Below, in pieces: positions 21,476 to 34,379 of a stretch of 64,000 nucleotides of DNA. The DNA lies in the NCBI GenBank assembly GCA_008692225.1, contig VICG01000003.1, positions 2,163,501 to 2,227,500 on the forward strand, read 5' to 3'. The first letter of the stretch is position 1; each line of letters opens with the position of its first letter. Source of the DNA: Monilinia fructicola (Eukaryota; Ascomycota; Leotiomycetes; Helotiales; Sclerotiniaceae). Made by a program: the position numbers and the translations under genes. The notes under the pieces are model-generated. The model had not been told where the DNA came from and searched no databases. It saw only the letters and a program-made list of their open reading frames with translations.

Positions 21476-24449
21476 TTTGGATATTCGTTTCCTGGGTAGG
21501 AGGTAGCAGCTAGCTAGCCACTAGGTACTTACTAGGTACAGGAAGTAGTTGGCTGATAGGTGGTAAGGTAAGGAAGGTAAGGAAGGTAAGATAGATAGAA
21601 AGATACGTAGATAGATAGAGAGCTAGACGAGAAGACGAAAGACGAGAAGAGGAGAGGAGGAGAGGAGGAAAGGAGAGGAGAGGAGAGGGGTGAATGTAAA
21701 GATTACAATACCATCATATAAACGGTACGATTTCATCTAATGTACTAATCAATCAGCTATTAGCTAACTACCTAGATAACTAGTAACTATTCACAACTAC
21801 TATTTACTTGTGTATTTGTTCGTTAGTTATAATTTCTCGTTTTTTTCACTATATAGATAAATAGATAGATACATATGTTACTCTCTTGCACTTCAATAAA
21901 TCCAACACTTAACCTATACTGTGTCTAATTTCAGGGTTCTTTTCGTTGATGGCTACTTGTCCATTGTAACAGGGTTCAAGAAGCGTTATAGTTATAGTGA
22001 AGTATTAGAGTGAACTTGTGAAGCACTTACAGTAGTAAGATATCTACAGAGTAGTACACCTAGTAGTGGAAGTATGTAAGTGAGTGAGTGGGTGAGTGGG
22101 TGAGTGGGCATAGGATGGTGGGTGGGTAAACCTACCTAGTTGACCTATCCTATCTACTCCGTACAGAGTACTAGATACTTCCTGTAGCTATGGTGGGTGA
22201 GTTGAGAACTTGAGAAGTATCCAGATCCCAAGTCAACCCATTATTTTCTTCAACAAATGAAAATAACATATTGCCCCAGTTGCCCCATCAAGCCCCGAAA
22301 GATTACAATGGTACGAATATGATCAATGTCAAGCTGAATCTAGCTTCGTTCCCAACCTTTCTGGCCGCGGGGGTTGACTTGTGAACAGAGCAAAATGGAA
22401 AAGAAGAAGGGGTGGAAGGGGAGAGGAATATTTACATTGCTACTTAAGGGGGTTAGTGAGACCATTAACCACAGCAACCGACTAAAACAGACCTAGGGGC
22501 CGTACCTAGTACCAAGTAAAGTAGTAGGTAGCAGCTATTTCACCTGGGTAGGGTAGTCTCAACTTCTAGCCTTGCTGACGGGTCTCCGCCAAAACTTATT
22601 TGGTACCTTGCTTTTAATGGAGATCCATGAACCCATCAGTTCGTCCTAAGAATCCTTACCTAGTTCATAGAAAGAGGGAGGGAGAGAGAAAAGGCCACGG
22701 GATAAAAGAGGGCAATGAGCGAGAGAACGAGAGAAGTGAGTGGACTGACCTCAGAGGATGGATGGATCTAACCTTGCTGCAGTTTTGTGGCGAAGACTCA
22801 AGAGAAAGGCTGTGGACACTGACTGGATTGATTGATCATAGCATAGCGTTTTACTAGTGCTTTTGGTTGCTGAGTGAGAATTGAGAAATAGATATCAACA
22901 TGGATTATAAGTTTGCAGGTGACCTTGGTTGATATGGATGCAGCTGGGTATATTATATATACACATATACATGTACATGTACATGTACGCAGCGAGTAGA
23001 TGGATTGCTTGTATGGATCAATTATACGAAGGTGTGTGAATCAGATATGTAGCATTTAAATTGATGATGTCGTCCCAAGTGAGCGAATGAGTGCATCAGA
23101 GGTGTTTTATGGGAAGCATCGAAGAAGCTTGATTGATGAGATGAATGAATAAATCTACAGAGTATGTACTCCGTACATGATGATAGATTTCATGATTCAT
23201 GATTGATGATTGATACTTAATAGGTTCGTAGATCAATAGGTTAATAGGTCAATAGATAGGTACTGTATGACATTGTGTACGGAGTAGATGTATACAACGG
23301 CCCTCGGCAAAGCAATGAAGGGGTATACTGTTGCTATGGAAGCCAAAGATGATACCAATCAACGCCTCCTCTTTCATATCGTCTGATTGCTCAGTTCCGT
23401 CCTTTCAAAAAGTATAGGAAAAGGATAACATGTCAAAGTATAATTCACGGACTAAAAAGATTGAATGAGAAGCTCATCCCGATTCCCATCATCAATGATC
23501 ATGGGCCATGAGCCATGGCTTAGGTATGGCTACTACCTCTCTGTACTACGTAGGTCCTCAGATTCTAAAATCACTTGTCCTTCTTATCATCCATTGGCTC
23601 ATGTCACACATTCGCTTTGATTGCTTGGTTGCGGGATTACTACGTACTGACAGCACTTGCACTAACAAGAATCCTCAATTATGTTATGAACATGGCATAT
23701 GGTGATATTGACCAAGAGGTAGGCTATGCGAGATGAGTAACTCGTCATAATTCCATGAATCATGAATCAAAGATCCATTTTAAACTTTTCTCATCCCATA
23801 TCAAATCTCCTATTGTATGATTTCCATCGATATCAATATCATCATAATCAATAATATCAACCTTTGAGATCAGATAAGACAAGTCCAAACATGGTAAACC
23901 TTTCGTTGTCATTACTACCTATACGAGCGAGTATACTTGTCCTCATCTACATATCTATTGACGATGAATGAATGATTGAGCGAACGAATGAACCACATAC
24001 ACATATATAATATATGCAGACAGACAGACAGAACAGACAAACATACACTGAATTCTAGATGCAAAATGTACAACAGGGAATGAATGCATAGTAAGGGAAT
24101 ACACAAGGTTTATGAAATCTAAGCTTTTACGCCTTGAGTTTCATGCATCGTAGCTCTAAGCTCTCCTCTATTATTGCATCACATTATCCTAGCTTTCTTT
24201 TCTTGTATTGGTCCCTCTGAAGGTATCTTCCCGTCTTGCTTGTCGTGAGATTTCCTCTCGCTTCACCGTGATTCGTTCTCTCGTGCATGCAAATATAAAT
24301 AGTGGGCGTGGAAAAGCGTAAGAAAAGTAAATATTTACAAAACGCGTCTCCCCTCACGTAAAAAGAATATCGCAAGCCTCTCGAGCTTGATATCATCGAG
24401 ATCATCTCAACGCTTTTATCCCGATCTCCCGGAAAAGAGTCAAGATTCG

Positions 24450-24540
24450 CTATGTATGGATGGATATCTATGGATGGATATCTCTGGATAGATAGCTATG
24501 GATAGATAGCTATCCATAGATATCCATAGATATCTATGTA
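24450..24540 (+). repeat. Imperfect palindromic GATA/ATCC array
   Basis: TGGATGGATATCTATGGATG units on the left arm are mirrored by ATCCATAGATATCCATAG on the right, with GATAGCTATCCA at the centre. The two arms can pair into a long hairpin. It probably arose by inverted expansion of a GGAT/GATA microsatellite. Confidence 0.7.
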
Positions 24541-25776
24541 CTACTAGATCGAAACAATCCAATGAATGGCTTTCTCATGTCATGTTCATATCGGCTCCAT
24601 AGTTCAATACGGGTACAATAAACTAATCGGCATCCCTGATCAAGACCAGAGCCGGATGCTTGAACCCTTCCCGGGCGCGCGTATACCTTTCATATCACAG
24701 GCACAATTGGTACGACGTTATTCCCACTTCAAAGCATATCAATTCCTCATAGACGGGACCATATAATGAATGTCTCCATCATCCAAGAGCATGAATCTAC
24801 AGTTTGTGAATGCGATTTGACAAATAAGCGCGGACAGACTTCTTCAAATTTGGGTCGCATGAGAGGTCAACCTATGATAACTGACAACGCATCAAACCCA
24901 TTCACCATTTCTCTCTTTTGTCACGATCGTCTTTCAACCATTGGACCCTTCGAGGCAGAATCAAAATAACTTCCCATAGTTCCCCATATTGTCTTTAAAA
25001 TAACCGCCGGGGCCCAACCATTATCAATTCTCAATTATGCATTGTTTTCTTGCTACTACCTACTCATCAACATAGCTGTCCTCAACCAAAAAGTTGATGA
25101 TCGTTTCCCTCCGATGGTATATTGAATATCATATCGAAAGCTTGCTCAATCAGAAACATCAAGGGACTGTGAGCGGCGGTGTGGGTGTCCAGGTCAACCG
25201 CCGTTATAAGGATGGACCCTAAAACCCATTTGAGGCATTGTAGCTTTTGTCGGATAGATCGTGCTAACGATTTGCAGGTTCAAATTTCATTATTTCCTTA
25301 TGATTATTGAACCGATGCCTCGTATCACCATGCCATGCCATGCCATGTCCATCCATAGCCTTGCCAAAACCAAACCAAAGCACACCAAAGCAAAACCACA
25401 AGCAAACCCAAACCCAAACCCAGTCCAGCCCAGCCCAGCCTGTTTTTCCTCCGAGGCTATCTACTGTACGGAGTAGGGGAGGAGGGGAGGGGAGGCCTTG
25501 GCTGATTTTCACTTTATGAAATTGGTAGCCTGGCCGACCGATGCACGCCGAACATTGCACCGTCGCTCCCGTCGCAAATAAACTAAAAGCTAAAGTCTCA
25601 GGAGACGAATCTCAGCTCAGCCTGGCAATTTTGGGGGATTATCAACGGGTGAGCGCAGTTTTCCGTGGATGGTAACTTGTAAGTCGACGAATAAATTAAT
25701 GCTTCCTTCTAGTTCTTCCAGGGTAGATACTGTAGAGATAGATCATAGATGTAATTGAATCCACCTCGGAGGGACT

Positions 25777-26025
25777 ATGTCAGTGCATCGAGATCTTTTG
25801 CTCGTTTCTGCTTCTGCTTCTGCTTCTGCTTCTGCATCGTCCGTCGTCCGTCGCCTTTCCTCAACCCTTCAGGAAATTGTCATAGAGCAAGCAACCCAGC
25901 GACGTCAATCATTAATTAACATCAACGGGGGAACCAAGGGTAAAAGACCTGGGAAAAGCAACAAGGCTACTCGGTCATCTTCTTCTGGGCCAAGAGTGGA
26001 AAATCTTCTACATTCACCCCATTGA
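25777..26025 (+). CDS. Doubtful small ORF with SASASA hexanucleotide repeat
   Basis: An ATG-initiated 82-codon frame. Codons 11-21 are built by a CTTCTG-type repeat (about 25808-25835) that reads SASASASASASS. The tail is basic (KGKRPGKSNKATRSSSSG). There is no conserved motif. It may be chance coding of a microsatellite in a gene desert. Confidence 0.15.
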   Translation: MSVHRDLLLVSASASASASASSVVRRLSSTLQEIVIEQATQRRQSLININGGTKGKRPGKSNKATRSSSSGPRVENLLHSPH

Positions 26026-27570
26026 CATGGTCCAAAATTCACTCACGCGTTGCTCGATCCATCAATCACTTGTCAAAGCCTCACGCAGACAGAATTCCTA
26101 ATCCGAAACAGAGAGTCTGGATCTGGCCCGTTCAACTCTTGATAGCCTTGTCCAGTTTGCTTGGTTTGTTTGTAGATACCATATCAATCACTTAAATTTA
26201 AAGCCTCGCCGCAAGCTAATCGAACAACGAATTCCCCTGTCAACGCTCCCTCACCTCTTTACCTAGGACCACCAGGACCTTGCTACGGGCCAGATTTTCG
26301 AGGAGCTAAAATTCGTTTTGTTCAAAATGCTCCGAGAGTAGATTTACTTATACATCTCCATCTTTCTCCCTTCCTCTCCTTCGATTCTCACTCCAGATTT
26401 CGATGCTTGCTCAAGTAATTGATGTCATTAACAGTAGATCATTCGTATTGCACCACGTTTTTCTGGAAGCGACGGTGACGATTCCTCTAGACCTTCACTT
26501 TGTTTAGGGTCACCCTCACAAAAAGGAGATGACAATTTTGACAACTGTCCATGTTCCTTTGTTTTTTTTTGGTGTTTTTTGTTGCTACAGTAGAACGATT
26601 GATCTATAATCTAATATGATTGATTCCCAAGATTACAGCAAGTCTCCAATGCGGCGTCAAGCAAGGATAGACAAGAAGCTGAGAATAATCCCAAACCCCA
26701 CTCTCACCAGAGACATCTGCTACTCACCTACCAATGAATGATATTTCTTATTCCAATTTGACATGTCAGGTCCGGGGGGGTTGACTCGCGGCGGCTACAC
26801 GGATTCAAGCAGTACAGTAGGTACTCTGTTGTAGATTAGATCTTCTCCCTGTGTCGGGTACGGCAAAGGACGGGATGGTACTTGGAAACAATGGAAAGTA
26901 AGATCTTACAATGCGATGGCAGCTATGCAAGTTGCCGTCTTTCTCCTGAGTCCATGAATGAGCCCATTTATTTTCCATGGAACCAACAAGCTACAAGTGT
27001 CAGTTATGGATTTCTCACTGCTCAAACAACACAATGGCATCCATCCTTCGCGTCCGCATATCCGATCAAATCAAAGGAAGAGATAAAATGTTCCTTGGAA
27101 GACGTGTCAGGTATCAAGGAAATAAACAAACGGGAGAATCCACTCTCGCCAAAATGAAACGACGTCACGAGCGTTTCAATACGGGCAACGCGTGTAGATC
27201 CTCGGATATAGGAAGCTCGGTCTTCTTTACTTTTTCCCTCTTGGTCTACTGCACTGTACAGTCAGTCAGTCTGTCCGGAGCATACTGTATGTTTTACCCC
27301 GCGCTAAAGTCTTTCTCCATAATTGGAATTCGAACTCATTTATTTGATCAAAGATTTTCCGTAGAATGAATGAATCTCATGAAGATCTTTGAAGACGGGA
27401 AAGATGGGATCTTCTCCGTTCAACGACTCCTGTCAAGATAAAGAAGGATGCAACCAAGCGCCTCTGCTCATAATCCTGTGCTCTCATCAATAAACAAACT
27501 GGTTGCTATTATGTTTCTCATGTTTCTAATTCCGTTCTCGTTCCTATGGGGACCTCTCCAGCTACCGTAC

Positions 27571-27596
27571 CGTACCGTACCGTACAGTACGGAGTA
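27571..27596 (+). repeat. CGTAC pentanucleotide array ending in the GTACGGAGTA motif
   Basis: Four to five CGTAC units run directly into CAGTACGGAGTAG. It links the CGTAC repeat with one of the recurrent desert motifs. Confidence 0.7.
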
Positions 27597-29036
27597 GATT
27601 GATCACGACCACATTGCACATGCAATGCGATGCGACGGGGTGGGAATATCGACAAACGATCCAATGAACCACCCGATCGATCCTGCTGGGCCGCTCTTGG
27701 TTTCGGCGGCCTGCAGATACCCCGAGCTCCAGCGTGAGATGACCGTCCTGCGCGCGTCACAAGTTAAGTTAAACCCAAGAGAGCAGCTCTTTCATCTCCC
27801 TCTTGGACCCTGCAACGTCAGAGCAACCGGGGATTTAATCCTCATCCTGTGCTGTACTGTAGGGAATTCAAGCGTTACACTACATCCACGGTAAAAAGAA
27901 GATGGCTGGGGATGATGAGAGGAGCGCTCAGCTTGGAAGGTGGAAGGATCCCAAAGCCTTTGTACATATATATGTTTGCTTTGGATGATGCGCAGACTGG
28001 TTTGACGGTTTCATCGTGACATGTCTCCTGAAAATGGCTAAATTCGGGATCAAATCAATCAATCAATCCATCGCCATCACCATCGCCATCGGCCACCAAA
28101 TTTAGAACTAAGTGACCGGCATCCAACGTTCGTGAAGTGATGGTTTGATCTTCATCAAACAATCCGGTTCCAAGTTACGCAAGCAAAACCATGGAGCAAA
28201 ACTCATCAATCGCAACAGTACAGTACCGTCTCAGATTTACCATTCCTCAGCATCGCTAGACCCGAAGCAATTCAGCCAGACCCTACGGACAATACAATGA
28301 GGATTTATCGGTACTTCGATCGATCCCCATTCGGCAGACGCCGAAATAAAGCCTCAATCTTACGAGTAATGAATTTACCCGCTCACGTTCCGCTCTCTGG
28401 ATGGCGGAAAGGGCAGCACGCACTAATTATTATTACCTCGTTGGTGTACAGTAGTAGTAGAGTAGAAAGAGAAAAGTACCGAAGCTTCCGCATTTCTTAA
28501 GCACAGTACAGTACCTCTACCCGCGTTCCTCATGCAAGTCCCTCCCTACAGGAGATTCCTCAGCAAGCAAGCATGCATGCATACTTTGGAACATACAGTG
28601 GCCTGCTTGCATCGTAGTTGGCGATTTAATTACACTTTGCGTCCATCATTCAACTGAAGCTTGAGATTTTTTTTGAATTTTTTTTTTTCTTTCGGAAGAA
28701 ATATTTCTCGCATTTACGTGAAGCATAGCATGCACCCTCGCGTAGGCCGGTATGTATGTATGTATGTATGTATATATGTATGTATATATGCATATATATC
28801 CACGGGTATGCACTATGTATCTATTTATTTATTTATTTATCTATGTATATGCATTTGAGCAAGCGACTGAGCAAGTACTGTAAGTGAACAAGCGGCAAAG
28901 GGACGCTCGCGAGCTCAAGGGCCCCACCATAGCTACAGCCCACCACCACCATTCATTCATTCATTCACTCACTGCCCCTCCAGCGAGCTACTGTAATGTC
29001 CAGTGTTCACGTTTCCTCCTTCCGCCGTACAGAGTG

Positions 29037-29098
29037 TGAATGAATGAATGAATGAATGAATGAATGAATGAATGAATGAATGAATGTATGTATGTATG
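29037..29098 (+). repeat. TGAA tetranucleotide array grading into TGTA
   Basis: About 12 perfect TGAA units (29037-29085) followed by three TGTA units. One of the longest pure microsatellites here, so likely polymorphic. Confidence 0.9.
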
Positions 29099-29574
29099 CA
29101 CTCCGCGTGCGTATTTTACAACCGGATTTCCGTCCCGCTAGCTCATCAATCAATCGATCGATCGCTCGGGGAGACGTTTGGACCCTTTCCCCCTCCTCTC
29201 GACTCGTGCGTCGCTTCCGCATTCCATGGTTGTACAGTCCATCCTTTGTAGTTTCTCCGGCCGGTCCTGCGCGGCAACTAATGCTGTACTATACAGTACG
29301 GTGCTGTAGCTTCACACGCTCGTCCTCCTTTGCCAGTCAGCAAGCAGCTTGCACTGTATGTATCACATGAAGCCCTCCATCTATCTGCCCCACCCCACGC
29401 GCGAAGCTTCCAATGGTGCTCTAGAAGACGAGCGAATCTAATTGTGGCTCCCTTTCATAAATCATAATTGCGTTTTACTTTCGGGGCGGGGATCGCTTGG
29501 TGGTGGGGTTTTTCGGGTATCCGTCCTACTGTACTGTACGGGATAGACAGGTAGGTACTGTACGTACAGGAGGG

Positions 29575-29700
29575 AGGGAGGGGGGACCAGGTAGGTAGAT
29601 AGGTAGCTAGGTAGGTAGGTAGCTACTGTGGGTGCCAGGTAGCTACTAGCTAGAGTATATACAGTACAGTACTGTAGCATACATACATACATACACACAC
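29575..29700 (+). repeat. GGTAG/GTACAG/CATA mixed short repeats
   Basis: GTAGGTAGATAGGTAGCTAG-type units, then overlapping TACAGTACAGTACTGTAG, then CATACATACATACACACACA. Several repeat classes are juxtaposed within 125 bp. Confidence 0.7.
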
Positions 29701-31778
29701 ACATAACCTTTTACAGTACAATGGGACCCTGAATTATGAATGCGGATGGAGACCTCTCCACCGCACCCACCCCTTCATTCCACTTGCGAAAAAAACACAA
29801 AAAAAAATAAGAAGTTTCGTAAGTTTTCGCTGCAAGTGGAGTGGTCTCCAAGCCGTTGCTGTGGTAGTAGAGAAGAATTTTTTCTTTTGGCTTTTTCCTT
29901 TTCTTTCTTTCCCTTTGCAACATTCGTTCGCTCAGGGTGTTTCTGGCCGGAATGGAATGGATGGATGGGTGAATGGTTGGTGCAGGTTTGGGATGGATGG
30001 ACCCATGAGAGTCTGGGGTTGAGAAGATGATCTCTCTCTCTCTCTCTCTCTTGGTTGAGGACGGACTCCGGAGGCTACTTTGTACGGGATGGTAAAGTGT
30101 CTACAGTATCGTACTGTCTGTGGGTTGGCTGGATGGTTGGTACTGTATTGACTATTTACTATTTACTATTTACTATACTCCGTATACTAGATGTGGATAT
30201 GGATATGGGTATGGGTATGGGTATGGCCGAACTGGTGACAAATGGTTCGTGATGGATTTTTCTTTCTTTCTCTGGCGTTGGATGATCGTTTGGGAATCAT
30301 GGAATGGAATGAGTCGTTAGTTTCTTTCGGTTTAGTATAGATGGATGGATGGATGAATGAATGGGATGGACAGATAGATATTAGGTAGATAGTACTCTAT
30401 GCAGTATGGTTGATATGCTTTATAGACTTTCTGTTTCGTTAGTCGCATCGTATATACGTATATATAGCTCTATTTATCTCCATGTATTGAATTAGTTGAT
30501 GAACGGGAATTCATAAGTATATATAATCTGAGTGCCGTTGTATTTCTTTCCTTTCATATCTACTTATACATTTTTATACACTGCATGGATTCATCGATCC
30601 TTCGAAAAGGGATACTTGTAGATGTATAGATTTTATTCTACTCCATTGGATTTGGTTGGATCTTATTTGGTTTGATAAATAACATTTGAAGTTTCCGTTA
30701 CTCTGTAGATATTGTTTGCATCGATGATATTCTATTGTTCTCTTTCTGCTTATCGAAACCTAATAGGTAACCTTGGAAGCTTCAGCATTTCTTTTCCTAT
30801 TGCTATATTGCTATCCTCTTTACTCCGTATATTATTTATTATATTATACTATTATTATATTCTATTTATTTCTATTCTCCCATCCCATCCCATCCCATCC
30901 CATCCTATCATATCCTATCGCAAGTCTTACACACCGATTCACGAACCATTTTTTCAATCTATTGGAAATTCCAAGTGCCACATCCTGAAACCAGTCTCTG
31001 GGGAAACCGGCGATATATATCTTGTCAGGAGATCCCTCTTATTTCGCTAGAATCTCGACTGATTTCTTATACCTTACACGTTCATAAAGACGTCTTCATA
31101 GATAGGATCGGTGCCGTATTGATAAGTTCCTGCATAACCCTTTAATTTTCCAGCGTTGAACTCTACTGTACAGTCAGTGTACATACATACTCCGTACACT
31201 GTGTGTTGTTGTACCGTGCTGCACATATTGTCCCATACCTACTCTAGAGTCTATAGTAAGTACCTGCGGGGGATTGAGTTGCGGAGCGGAAAAGACTGGA
31301 AAAAGATTCATGATGCTCGTCGCCAACCCGGATAGGACGTTCCCCTTTCGATCCTACCCGGCTGCGTGTCTGTGTCTGACCAGTGGGATGGTTATCTACT
31401 CTATCTCTATCTGACCGGGCGTTGGGTTTGCATTTGCGTTTGCGTTTGCGTCGTCGTGGAAACTGAGGGGGAAGTGGAGTGGGATAATTTTGCGTTGGGG
31501 GAACAACGGACGACGCCAGTTGATCATCGGACCCTGATGCCCTGCCCTGAGCGTTTGGCGTAAAAATCCTTTGGGGCCTTTTATTCTTTGCTTCGTGGAT
31601 GCTCTAATGTGTTAAGTGAGGGCTTGCCCGGCTTGGGTGGAATTTATTCAGATCGTCAAGGGAAGAATGGATGGATGGGGTCTGGAATCTGGAGGGCTTT
31701 CTTGTTGATCTTCGTATGATCAGGGTCTTTGATGGACGCATCAATGGTGGGTGCGTCGTGCGGTGATGCAATTATTGT

Positions 31779-31832
31779 TTTCTTCTTCTTCTTCTTCTTC
31801 TTCTTTCTTCTTCTTCTTCCTCTTCTTTCTCA
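31779..31832 (+). repeat. TTC trinucleotide tract
   Basis: A pyrimidine-only stretch dominated by TTC units with two interruptions. The F/L-rich frame across it is an artefact. Confidence 0.85.
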
Positions 31833-32592
31833 TTACTTAATTATTTTATTTTGGGTTGGGGGTGCGAGACTCGGGATTAGGGTTTGGGACGGCGGATTTT
31901 TGGGAACCAGGATAGGAATCCCGTGAGTCCCGTTCACACGCATTTTTCACATCGTGGCCAACCAGATCTTGGAATTCTCTCACGTCTTGTCATGATCAGT
32001 GGGTGTAAGGACAAGTAGGAGTACAAATACACGTACAAGTGTACGATGTCATGTCATGCCATGATATGCATTATGTTGCCATTCGGTACATTGCATTGCA
32101 TATCTGGGCCACGGCTTGATGCATACGTGCATGCGTGGGGGGCTCATGAATCGTGGGTTTGGATACAGTACGGCAAAGATAAATACCAAGTGGTCGAATG
32201 ATGAATGAATGATGAATCAACTCCAATGAACGAATGCCATTGAATGGTCAATCAGTGATGGATAGATGATGAATCAATGGTGAATGAATCGATTGCATTG
32301 CATTATCAATAAAGTTAATGTATGTATCATGCAAATAGGTGTGAGATGGCAAGTTGCCATGTCATGCAATGCACATGTAGCCAAGTACCCCGCATTCCTG
32401 CGTTTGCCTGCATCGACATGTACTGTATGGATGAAGTTTTTCCCTCTCTTTCTGGGAGTGCGTGATGAGGAAATTTTTTGGTTCTTTGCCGGGCGGGGAA
32501 GGGTTGTTTGTTGGTGGGTAGGTGATTGATGATTGATGATGGATGGTGAGATGGATGAATTTGGATGTAATTATGGTTATAGATGGATCGAC

Positions 32593-32637
32593 GAGGTGGA
32601 TGAGGTGGATGAGGTGGATGAGGTGGATGAGGTGGGT
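32593..32637 (+). repeat. 9-bp minisatellite GAGGTGGAT
   Basis: Four perfect GAGGTGGAT units plus a partial fifth in direct tandem, followed by GCGATGCGATGTGATG. It lies in the gene desert; the HPPHPPHPP-type antisense frame over it has no coding support. Confidence 0.85.
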
Positions 32638-34112
32638 GATGCGATGCGATGTGATGGGATGTTGTGAACATGAGGGGTGATCAAATGATGAAATTACCCA
32701 AACTATGATCTGTCTGTCTCTTGTCATTGTGGGAAATGTTCATGAAATGTTCATTGCTTTACTATAAGCGATAATGGGGTGGTGGTGGTCAGAGTACACC
32801 TGGACCGTACAGACGAAATGCCCCCCTCATAATCAACACTCGTTCAAAGGTCTATCTTCTCCATCTCCACGTTACGACTTCACGGTCGATGTAAGATTAT
32901 ATTTTTCTTATCTTACCAAAGTTACCATTCACTGGCATGCATCTCGTATCCTTTATCATATCCATCATATCTTCTTCACTCAAGAGTGGGAGGAGGGGTA
33001 ATAGTGGGCATGTGAAATCCAGTATCATGCCACCATGAACACAATCAGCGCAATGATCAACATCCACATTCATTATATTCCCTACTCACTCACTATTCTC
33101 GATGCACAAACCTCCTCTCTTCATCTCTCTACATAGCCAGTTATGAAAACATCAGCCATTCATCGTGATTTCAATCGCTGTCCAGACGTGCAAATCATGG
33201 TCGTCGAATAGAATTGAGGGGTTTTGGTAATGGGAGTGGTGCAGTCTGCTTTGGAATTATGTTTTTTTATCACTGAATGGTCGGTACAGATGTACATACA
33301 CTGTATACTAACGCCATCAAACAATACTTTTCCCTCCAAACTGCTATTTCGCGGAGAGTGCTTACATTGAGAATCAGGATAGAGTTAAGTTAAGATTGCG
33401 TGCTTAGTAGGTACACTTTTCTCCTTTCCTTGCTGTATGGATGTTGATATTTTTCTTTCGCTTGGATATCGAAGTATGTCTCTTTGTTCTTTTTCTTCTT
33501 TTCCTTTTCCTTTTCCTTTTCCTCTTTTTCTTCCTCCTGACTTTTGAATCGGGTAATATGGTGGTTATATTAAGATGAAGATGAAGATGAAGAACAACGC
33601 GAGGATGGAAAGCCGACAAGATATAATCCACATCGTGCTTTGGCTTGGGTATCCCATCCATCTTATCGCTGGTATCTTGGTGCGGGTGTTTGTGGCTGAA
33701 GGGCGGAGAGCATGAGGGTTCTGCTTTCCCTTGTGTCTCGTCGCATTTTGGATGCGGAGGGGATGGGATGGGAAATGGGCTGGAAAGAGGGATGCGTGAG
33801 TGTAAGCGGATTCAAAGGGGGGCCGGAAGAGGAATTTCCCTCCGGCACAGATTTCGTATCCTTCTGTTCAATGGTGCCCATCTCACTGTCTGCATCTTGG
33901 GTAAGACTGTATCTATCTATCTATCTATCTCCCTTCCTTGTTCTCTGTTTACTTGAGGTGTTTTTTTGAGAGGTGCTTTGATGGCTGGCTTGATATTTGA
34001 GTCGTATTTTCATTCATCATTTGGATGACTATATGGCAGGATTTTTTTTCTTCTCTTTCCTTGATCTATTTCTTTTCATTGGTTCACTTCTTATTTTCCC
34101 GGTTTAATCGCT

Positions 34113-34379
34113 TTGCCGTCTGCGGTTATAACTCTAGGCGCAATTGGTATCATGTCTGTTTTTTTTTTGTTTTTTTTTTTCGCTGTTGCTATATCTGCTG
34201 CTATGGTCATTGGGCTCTATCTACATGCACGCGTTAAATATTCACGTCAATCAATATTGGGTTTTATTGAGCTGCGTGGCATTGGTGAGGAGGTTTTGAG
34301 GAGGAGGTGGAGGATTACATCGAGGAGGATTGGGGAGGTTGTTCAGAAGGGGAGTTTATTGCAGGAGATTTGGAGGTAG
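34113..34379 (+). CDS. Possible exon of a small membrane protein
   Basis: An open frame that lacks its own early ATG. It encodes a 25-residue hydrophobic segment (VFFLFFFFAVAISAAMVIGL) followed by a basic, amphipathic tail (GIGEEVLRRRWRITSRRIGE). An AG acceptor (TAACTCTAG, ending about 34137) precedes the hydrophobic part, and a GTAAGA donor lies upstream at about 33900, so it could be the last exon of a short gene. The Phe run is made by a poly-T stretch, which is a warning that this may be chance. Confidence 0.22.
   Translation: MPSAVITLGAIGIMSVFFLFFFFAVAISAAMVIGLYLHARVKYSRQSILGFIELRGIGEEVLRRRWRITSRRIGEVVQKGSLLQEIWR

Noticed and set aside
32593..32637. Direct repeats as a CRISPR-like array
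   Set aside because: Units are 9 bp, contiguous and without spacers, in a eukaryotic genome; it is a minisatellite.
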